Positions 1-3,685 of a stretch of 5,219 nt of DNA are shown here, in pieces. The notes below the pieces were generated by a model. That model was not told the DNA's origin. It saw nothing but the letters and a program-made list of their open reading frames with translations, and did not search any database. Made by a program: the position numbers and the translations under genes. Source of the DNA: Chloroflexota bacterium (GTDB lineage Bacteria; Chloroflexota; Dehalococcoidia; SM23-28-2; RBG-16-64-32); NCBI GenBank assembly GCA_022563285.1, contig JADFNQ010000110.1, forward strand, positions 1-5,219. Direction: 5' to 3'. The stretch's first letter is position 1. Each line of letters begins with the position of its first letter.

Positions 1-179
1 ATTAGGAACGGATCGGCGCCCCAGAACGAGGCTTCCCCCAGCCGACCATCTGCTAGCGCACTGTCCAGCCAGAAGGCGTACGGTTCCTCGCAGATCCGGC
101 GGAGCTCCCTCAGAGACGGCAGTCGCTCATCGCGATGCCTCACAGGCGGCCAGGCGGAGCGATCTAATGCGCGCTTCAT
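1..179 (-). CDS. pabB: Aminodeoxychorismate synthase component I, N-terminal fragment (runs off left edge)
   Basis: Reading leftward from an ATG at 179 gives 59 uninterrupted codons to the window edge. The residues around 32-59 contain EEPYAFWLDSAL, then DGRLGEASFWGADPF, which fits the N-terminal domain shared by PabB and TrpE: a short 'leSa' strand, then G-R-x-S-F-x-G-x-D-P. The FWLDSA wording is closer to PabB than to TrpE. PabB, with a glutamine amidotransferase (PabA), converts chorismate to 4-amino-4-deoxychorismate for p-aminobenzoate and folate synthesis in the cytoplasm. The catalytic chorismate-binding domain lies outside the window. An in-frame ATG at 197 would add six residues; the frame is closed by a stop at 219-221. 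Neither start has a visible SD sequence, so the exact start is uncertain. The gene diverges from the small sensor-domain gene to its right. TrpE or another chorismate-utilising paralogue cannot be excluded from this fragment. Confidence 0.8.
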   Translation of the reverse strand, partial: MKRALDRSAWPPVRHRDERLPSLRELRRICEEPYAFWLDSALADGRLGEASFWGADPFL

Positions 180-221
180 GCCGGAAAGAATACCCATCCA
201 TTGTGGGGGCAGCGCGCTCTA

Positions 222-246
222 GGAGCAACAGCGTGCCTGGAGCAAC
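222..246. repeat. Direct repeat GGAGCAAC x2, 17-nt period, in the divergent control region
   Basis: GGAGCAAC occurs at 222-229 and exactly again at 239-246, so the two start points are 17 nt apart. The pair lies just upstream of the -35 box at 254 and between the divergent pabB and sensor-domain genes. Tandem half-sites upstream of a -35 are typical of activator binding, but two 8-mers could also be chance. Confidence 0.4.
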
Positions 247-253
247 GCCTCCC

Positions 254-281
254 TTGACAGGCAGGCCCGAGGCGGTATGAT
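254..281 (+). promoter_or_regulatory. Near-consensus sigma-70 promoter for the sensor-domain gene
   Basis: A perfect -35 box TTGACA at 254-259 is separated by 16 bp from TATGAT at 276-281 (five of six bases match the -10 consensus). Transcription should start near 288, giving a leader of about 30 nt that contains the SD sequence AAAGGAGG at 305-312. This is the strongest promoter match in the window. It reads away from pabB. Confidence 0.75.
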
Positions 282-317
282 TTTCCGCAGTCAGGCAAGT
301 GGGCAAAGGAGGCGAGC

Positions 318-566
318 ATGACACGGGCCTACGTTCTGATAGAATCTGCAGTCGGCAAGGCGAAAGGCGTGGCCGAAGGGGTGCAGACGCTCCAGTTTTC
401 GGACGCGCGTATAGTATCGGTGGACGCTGTGACGGGGCCGTTCGATGTCATCGCGCTGCTGGAGTCAGACGACCTGGACAAGGTGGGCCGGGCGATAACC
501 GACGGCATCCAGCAGGTGGACGGAGTTCAGCGCACGACGACCTGCCTAGTGGTCCAGCTCGGATAA
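318..566 (+). CDS. Stand-alone Lrp/AsnC-type ligand-binding (RAM) domain protein
   Basis: The 82-residue product has the length and pattern of the effector-binding domain of Lrp/AsnC regulators: a first strand AYVLIES (4-10), a helix with GKAKGVAEGVQTL (13-25), strands ARIVSVDAVTG (30-40) and FDVIALLES (42-50), a helix DLDKVGRAITDGIQQV (52-67), and a last strand TTTCLVVQL (73-81). The G-P-F-D turn at 40-43 corresponds to the family's G-x-(Y/F)-D. There is no helix-turn-helix, and the gene cannot be extended to include one, because a consensus promoter and the SD sequence AAAGGAGG (305-312, five bases before ATG) sit immediately upstream. Such single-domain proteins form dimers or higher rings that bind amino acids or similar small molecules; the ligand here is unknown. 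The gene is flanked by its own promoter and a hairpin terminator, so it is probably monocistronic. It might modulate a full-length Lrp-type partner, but this is inference. Confidence 0.82.
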   Translation: MTRAYVLIESAVGKAKGVAEGVQTLQFSDARIVSVDAVTGPFDVIALLESDDLDKVGRAITDGIQQVDGVQRTTTCLVVQLG

Positions 567-596
567 AAACCGATAACCGAATCCCCTAGCGGTGCT

Positions 597-629
597 AAAA
601 TAGTGTCCGCCTTAGGCGGACACTATTTT
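597..629 (+). terminator. Perfect 15-bp stem, 3-nt loop; intrinsic terminator, possibly bidirectional
   Basis: AAAATAGTGTCCGCC (597-611) pairs without mismatch with GGCGGACACTATTTT (615-629) around the loop TTA. The GC-rich core next to the loop, the 3' run of four T and the mirrored 5' run of four A allow termination on either strand. It lies 30 nt after the stop codon of the sensor-domain gene, which it should terminate, and 42 nt before the moeA ATG. The length and perfection would also suit a protein-binding palindrome or a small repeat element. Confidence 0.8.
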
Positions 630-637
630 GCTATCTT
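629..637 (+). promoter_or_regulatory. Candidate extended -10 promoter for moeA
   Basis: TGC followed by TATCTT (629-637) matches the extended -10 pattern TGn plus a hexamer with four of six consensus bases. No good -35 box is present, because that position falls inside the terminator stem. It would start transcription near 644, leaving about 28 nt before ATG 672. The case rests mainly on need: the hairpin just upstream should cut off transcription from the preceding gene. Confidence 0.3.
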
Positions 638-660
638 AAGCGCGCCCGATCACCAGGGCT

Positions 661-665
661 GGGAG
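661..665 (+). promoter_or_regulatory. Ribosome binding site that fixes the moeA start
   Basis: GGGAG at 661-665 stands six bases before ATG 672. An in-frame GTG at 603 opens a longer frame, but that codon lies inside the terminator stem and has no SD sequence, and the 23 extra residues do not resemble a MoeA N-terminus. Confidence 0.65.
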
Positions 666-671
666 CGAACG

Positions 672-1973
672 ATGATTACGGTTGACGAGGCGCTGGAGCG
701 GATCCTCAGCTACGTGGACGTCCTGGAGCCGGAAGAGAAGCCCCTGCTGGAGGCGCTGGGTCAGGTCCTGGCGGAGGACGTCAGCTCCGGCTTCGATATC
801 CCGCCTCTGGACAACACTGCGATGGACGGCTACGCCGTACGCGCCGAGGACACGCGAGGGGCATCGCCGGACTCCCCGGTACAACTGCGCGTGACCGGCG
901 AGGTAGCAGCCGGCTACGTCTTCGAAGGTGCTGTGGCAGCGGGCGCCACCGTCCGTATCATGACCGGGGCGCCGGTGCCCGCAGGAGCGGACGCCATCGT
1001 CCCCTTCGAGGAGACGGACGAGCCGTTCCACAAGGCGCCGGAGCGCTCCCAGCAGGTGGATGCGACGGTACGGGTATTCAAGGAGGCCCATTTAGGGGCC
1101 AACATCCGGCGCGCCGGGGAGGACCTGAGGCGGGGCCAGCCGGTGGTGCAGAAGGGCCGCGTGCTGAGGCCATCGGAGACCGGCGTGCTCGCCTCCCTGG
1201 GCCGGGCCACCGTGAAAGTCGTCCGGCGACCCCAGGTGGCGATCCTGTCCACCGGCGACGAGCTGGTGGAGGCGGGACAGCCCAGGCCGCCGGCGAAGAT
1301 ATACGATGCCAACGCCTACAGCGTCGGCGCCCAGGTCCAGCGCTACGGCGGCGTGCCCCGCCTGCTCGGTATCGCCAAGGACACCGTCGATGCGCTCACG
1401 GCGAAAATCAACGAAGGGCTGGAGGCCGATATGCTGGTCACCTCCGCGGGCGTTTCGCGCGGCGACTACGACATCGTGAAGGAGGTGCTCGCGCGAGAAG
1501 GAGACATCGACTTCTGGACGGTGGCGATGAAGCCGGGCAAGCCCCTGGCGTTCGGTTGCTTCCGGAAGGACGGCCGGCGGGTTCCCCACATCGGGCTGCC
1601 GGGCAACCCGGTGAGCTCCATGGTGACGTTCGAGCTGTTCGGACGGCCCGCCCTGATGAAGATGATGGGCAAGACGGACTGGCAGCGACCCCTGCTCAGA
1701 GCGGTCGCCGAGGAGCGGATCGTCAACCGCGGCGACGCGCGGCGGTTCTACGCCCGCTGCATCGTGAGAGAGCGAGACGGCCGCTACTACGCATCGCTGA
1801 CCGGGCCGCAGGGATCGGGGATGCTCACCTCCATGGTGTACGCCAACGCGCTGACGGTGATCCCGCCGGAGGTGGACGAGATCCAGCCGGGGGAAGAGAT
1901 AGACGTCATCATGCTGGACTGGAGCCACGGCGAGGAGTGGGGCACGGGCTCGCCCCCGGAAGCAGGCCCATAG
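672..1973 (+). CDS. moeA: Molybdopterin molybdotransferase MoeA
   Basis: The 433-residue protein is of normal family length. MoeA inserts molybdate into adenylylated molybdopterin, with release of AMP, in the last step of molybdenum cofactor synthesis in the cytoplasm. The N-terminal region opens with MITVDEAL and carries PPLDNTAMDGYA (44-55), TGAPVPAGADAIVPFEE (98-114) and GANIRRAGEDL (142-152). The central MoCF-binding domain has the signature STGDEL (193-198), YDANAY (211-216), TSAGVSRGDYD (257-267), MKPGKPLAFG (286-295) and GLPGNPVSS (308-316). The C-terminal beta domain follows, with RIV (about 352), ARRF and a G-P-Q-G-S-G-M-L segment. The usual TSGGVS is TSAGVS here, a conservative change. 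The start is ATG 672, supported by GGGAG and the family N-terminus. No other molybdenum cofactor gene is visible next to it. Paralogues that work with tungsten share the same signatures, so metal preference cannot be read from the sequence. Confidence 0.95.
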   Translation: MITVDEALERILSYVDVLEPEEKPLLEALGQVLAEDVSSGFDIPPLDNTAMDGYAVRAEDTRGASPDSPVQLRVTGEVAAGYVFEGAVAAGATVRIMTGAPVPAGADAIVPFEETDEPFHKAPERSQQVDATVRVFKEAHLGANIRRAGEDLRRGQPVVQKGRVLRPSETGVLASLGRATVKVVRRPQVAILSTGDELVEAGQPRPPAKIYDANAYSVGAQVQRYGGVPRLLGIAKDTVDALTAKINEGLEADMLVTSAGVSRGDYDIVKEVLAREGDIDFWTVAMKPGKPLAFGCFRKDGRRVPHIGLPGNPVSSMVTFELFGRPALMKMMGKTDWQRPLLRAVAEERIVNRGDARRFYARCIVRERDGRYYASLTGPQGSGMLTSMVYANALTVIPPEVDEIQPGEEIDVIMLDWSHGEEWGTGSPPEAGP

Positions 1974-2054
1974 GCCCCCCGCCCCGCTCGATCCCGTTCG
2001 TCCCAATCAACCGGCCCCTGAACTCCATTCAGACTTCGCCCACACCACTCGCCG

Positions 2055-2069
2055 CCCACGTGGGATAAT
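2055..2069 (+). promoter_or_regulatory. Extended -10 promoter overlapping a CCCACGTGGG palindrome
   Basis: A perfect 10-bp palindrome CCCACGTGGG (2055-2064) runs directly into GATAAT (2064-2069), which matches five of six bases of the -10 consensus. TGG in front supplies the TGn of an extended -10. No convincing -35 is seen. Transcription would start near 2076, about 20 nt before the GTG start at 2097. A repressor bound to the palindrome would block this promoter, but operator function is inference. Confidence 0.45.
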
Positions 2070-2096
2070 AGGTGTATCCGCTAGAGGGAGAACAGT

Positions 2097-2336
2097 GTGG
2101 CGACCAAAGTTACGTGCGCGAGGTGCGAGCAGGAGCGGGAGGGGCTGGATCAGCCACCGATGGGTGGGCCCACCGGGCAGCAGGTCTTGGAGAACGTGTG
2201 CCGGGACTGCTGGCAGGAGTGGCGGGAGAACTCGGCGCTCCTGATCAACCACTACGGACTGGCGCTGGGGAACCCGGCCCACAGGCAGCAACTGCGCACA
2301 GCGATGCGTGAGTTCTTGAGCCTAGACGAGGACTGA
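2097..2336 (+). CDS. YggX-like Fe(2+)-trafficking protein with four cysteines
   Basis: The 79-residue product aligns by eye with the bacterial Fe(2+)-trafficking family (E. coli YggX). Its CRDCWQEWRENSALLINHYGL segment (35-55) mirrors the YggX W-x-x-W-x-x-x-x-(T/A)-(M/L)-L-I-N-E motif, and NPAHRQQLRTAMREFL (59-74) mirrors its M-N-x-E-H-R-K-x-L-E-x-E-M-x-x-F-L helix. YggX protects iron-sulfur enzymes from oxidative damage and is linked to iron supply for cluster repair. Unlike YggX, which has one key cysteine at position 7, this protein has CxxC pairs at 7-10 and 35-38, suggesting a tetrathiolate zinc or iron site. The E. coli-like C-terminal extension is absent. The start is GTG 2097, preceded by AGAGGGAG at 2083-2090, six bases away. 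It has its own promoter and converges with the transglycosylase gene. Whether it delivers iron or is a structural zinc-ribbon relative is uncertain. Confidence 0.75.
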   Translation: MATKVTCARCEQEREGLDQPPMGGPTGQQVLENVCRDCWQEWRENSALLINHYGLALGNPAHRQQLRTAMREFLSLDED

Positions 2337-2343
2337 AGCCCCA

Positions 2344-2360
2344 GCGCATCGCAGATGCGC
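2344..2360. terminator. Small hairpin between convergent genes (weak terminator candidate)
   Basis: GCGCATC (2344-2350) and GATGCGC (2354-2360) form a perfect 7-bp stem around GCA. It lies in the 49-nt gap between the stop codons of the iron-protein gene and the convergent transglycosylase gene, where a shared terminator is expected. There is no T-run on either side, so classical intrinsic termination is doubtful. Confidence 0.35.
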
Positions 2361-2385
2361 GGTACGGCCATGCGTCTGCCTCACC

Positions 2386-3225
2386 CTAGGCCCAGAACCA
2401 GCCCCGGATAGCCTTGACGTCGGACACGTACTGTATCGTCTCTTCGTAGAGAACCCCCAAGCTGAAGGCTCCGTATCCCTGGTAGTAGGAGGCCACCGCC
2501 TGGTCGATATCGCCGGTGAGGTCCAAGAGGAGGCGCAGGTAACGGACGCCGGCCTTGATGTTGTCGTAGGCGCTGGCCTCAATATCCAGGTCGTAGCCGA
2601 AGACATCCCGCTCCAGCCAGTAACCCGTCGAGGGCTGGATCTGCATGACGCCCACAGCACCTGTGGCGCTCACCACACCTTGCTGCCAGCCGCTCTCCAG
2701 ATAGGCCAGCGCCTTTACGATGCCCGGGTCCAGCCCTTCCTCCGCGGCGAACTGATCCAGCAACGCCTCTATCTCCGGGGCTACCGGCGGCACCATCGGG
2801 CTCTCCACGACGGGGATGACCAGCGTCTGGCCCTCCCGGATGAAGTCTGGGTCGGCCAGGCCGTTCACCTCCATGATGGCTCCGAGGGGCACGCCGAAGA
2901 GCTCCGCGATCTCGCTGAGAGTGTCGCCGAGCTGCACGACGTATGTGCCCCCGCCCGATACCTGGTCCCCCTGCTGGGCGAAGACGGCGCGACCGTCCGC
3001 ACTCCCGGGGATGAGCAGAACCTGACCGCTTAAGATGAGGTCCGGGTCCACGATGCCGTTGGTTTCCGCCAGCTCCCCCACAGTCACGCCGAACCTGTCC
3101 GCGATCTCGGAAAGGATATCGCCCTCCCGGACGCTGTACTCATCGGCACTCAGAAAGCCTGTGGACGACACCAGCAGCAGCCCCACGACAGCCGGGGCGA
3201 TAAGCGCAACTCTACCCGTTATCAT
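2386..3225 (-). CDS. Secreted lytic transglycosylase with two LysM domains
   Basis: The 279-residue protein starts with a signal peptide: a hydrophobic stretch from about 6 to 24, then FLSA, with likely cleavage after A27. There is no lipobox. LysM repeat 1 (29-73, YSVREGDILSEIADRFGV start, ending LLIPG) and LysM repeat 2 (94-138, YVVQLGDTLSEIAELFGV start, ending LVIP) bind peptidoglycan. They are followed by a Pro-rich hinge (142-150). The C-terminal lysozyme-like SLT domain (about 151-279) shows the catalytic glutamate E177 in ALAYLESGWQ, the GVMQIQP motif (192-198) and ASYYQGYGAF (245-254). That last segment replaces the usual A-x-Y-N-A-G. The enzyme should cleave glycan strands outside the membrane, in wall turnover or division. 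ATG 3225 is preferred because GGAGGAGG lies six bases before it. An in-frame ATG at 3249 would add eight residues with a basic run (KWRRR) suited to a signal-peptide n-region, but it has no SD sequence. Confidence 0.9.
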   Translation of the reverse strand: MITGRVALIAPAVVGLLLVSSTGFLSADEYSVREGDILSEIADRFGVTVGELAETNGIVDPDLILSGQVLLIPGSADGRAVFAQQGDQVSGGGTYVVQLGDTLSEIAELFGVPLGAIMEVNGLADPDFIREGQTLVIPVVESPMVPPVAPEIEALLDQFAAEEGLDPGIVKALAYLESGWQQGVVSATGAVGVMQIQPSTGYWLERDVFGYDLDIEASAYDNIKAGVRYLRLLLDLTGDIDQAVASYYQGYGAFSLGVLYEETIQYVSDVKAIRGWFWA

Positions 3226-3231
3226 TAGTCG

Positions 3232-3239
3232 CCTCCTCC
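3232..3239 (-). promoter_or_regulatory. Ribosome binding site for the transglycosylase gene
   Basis: Read on the minus strand this is GGAGGAGG, six bases before ATG 3225. It supports the internal start over the ATG at 3249. It would also encode part of two Arg codons if the longer form were made, so the assignment is not absolute. Confidence 0.6.
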
Positions 3240-3274
3240 ACTTCTGCATATAAGACGCACGGAGGCGGCCGATT

Positions 3275-3280
3275 GTTATA
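3275..3280 (-). promoter_or_regulatory. Weak -10 candidate upstream of the transglycosylase gene
   Basis: Minus-strand TATAAC (3280 down to 3275) matches five of six -10 bases and lies in a locally AT-rich patch in otherwise GC-rich DNA. No acceptable -35 or TGn element accompanies it. If used, transcription would start near 3268, leaving about 43 nt before ATG 3225. The rest of the gap up to 3366 shows nothing I can support. Confidence 0.25.
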
Positions 3281-3366
3281 TCGATAAGCAGACAAGTCGC
3301 CCGCGTTACCGCTAGCTCAACGCAGGGTCAGACGCCCCTGAGCCGAAGGTTCACTGACTTCGCGAT

Positions 3367-3381
3367 GCCAGCGCTGCTGGC
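3367..3381 (-). terminator. Hairpin abutting the acylphosphatase stop codon
   Basis: GCCAGC (3367-3372) and GCTGGC (3376-3381) form a 6-bp GC-rich stem with a 3-nt loop immediately after the TAG stop at 3382-3384. It sits where the aroKB-acylphosphatase unit should end, but no T-run follows on the minus strand. It may stabilise a transcript end or be chance. Confidence 0.3.
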
Positions 3382-3681
3382 CTAGGACCGAACGTAGCCC
3401 ACGCCGAAGCCGCTGTAATCGCCCGTGTGCTCCCCCCACTCCGTCTCCACGCTATCAACCCGGGAGCCGCGCGGCCCCTCGCGCAGATAGGCGAGGAGCT
3501 GCTCCAGATCGCTGCGGTCTCCCTCGGCCACGATCTCCAGGGAACGGTAGTCCGGCAGGTTGCGCACGTAGCCGCTGAGGCCCAGGAAGCTGGCACGAGT
3601 CCGCACGTAATCGCGGAAGCCGACGCCCTGCACACGCCCGCGGATGACGGCGCGCAGGGCAGCGGGCCGGGGCTCGCTCAT
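3382..3681 (-). CDS. acyP: Acylphosphatase
   Basis: The 99-residue product is a full-length small acylphosphatase. These are cytoplasmic alpha/beta sandwich enzymes that hydrolyse the carboxyl-phosphate bond of acyl phosphates such as acetyl phosphate, 1,3-bisphosphoglycerate or carbamoyl phosphate. The signature GRVQGVGFRDYVRTRASFLGL begins at residue 15 and supplies the phosphate-binding loop and catalytic Arg23. GYVRNLPD (37-44) supplies catalytic Asn41, with Tyr where Trp is common (G-W-V-x-N). SLEIVAEG and the helix DLEQLLAYLREGP follow in family order. ATG 3681 lies four bases after the aroKB stop; an in-frame GTG at 3684 is one base after it. No clear SD sequence is visible for either, so translation is probably coupled to aroKB by ribosome re-initiation. 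The physiological substrate, and whether there is a link to the shikimate pathway, cannot be told from the sequence. Confidence 0.93.
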   Translation of the reverse strand: MSEPRPAALRAVIRGRVQGVGFRDYVRTRASFLGLSGYVRNLPDYRSLEIVAEGDRSDLEQLLAYLREGPRGSRVDSVETEWGEHTGDYSGFGVGYVRS

Positions 3682-3685
3682 CACG

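Noticed and set aside
127..324. Minus-strand open frame of 65 codons across the pabB/sensor-domain intergenic region
   Set aside because: It covers the consensus promoter and SD sequence of the plus-strand gene, overlaps pabB in another frame, has no SD sequence and resembles no family I know.
299..589. Plus-strand frame overlapping the sensor-domain gene
   Set aside because: It is a shifted reading of the same DNA with a low-complexity Arg/Gly-rich product, whereas the 318-566 frame has a clear domain and SD sequence.
1965..1976. GGCC-CATA-GGCC hairpin at the moeA stop as a terminator
   Set aside because: The stem is only 4 bp and is followed by C-runs rather than T-runs, so it is too weak to claim.
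1092..2006. Long minus-strand frame of 304 codons opposite moeA
   Set aside because: The product is His/Arg/Gly-rich without recognisable motifs, which is typical of the antisense frame of a GC-rich gene. MoeA on the plus strand is unambiguous.
2072..2311. Plus-strand frame overlapping the iron-protein gene
   Set aside because: It starts 25 nt earlier in another frame and gives a Gly/Ala-rich product with no motif. The 2097 frame has the SD sequence and the YggX-family match.
3301..3366. Possible tRNA T-arm (GGTTCA) and imperfect inverted repeats in the gap before the acylphosphatase stop
   Set aside because: No acceptor or anticodon arm can be folded around it, and the repeats are short and bulged.
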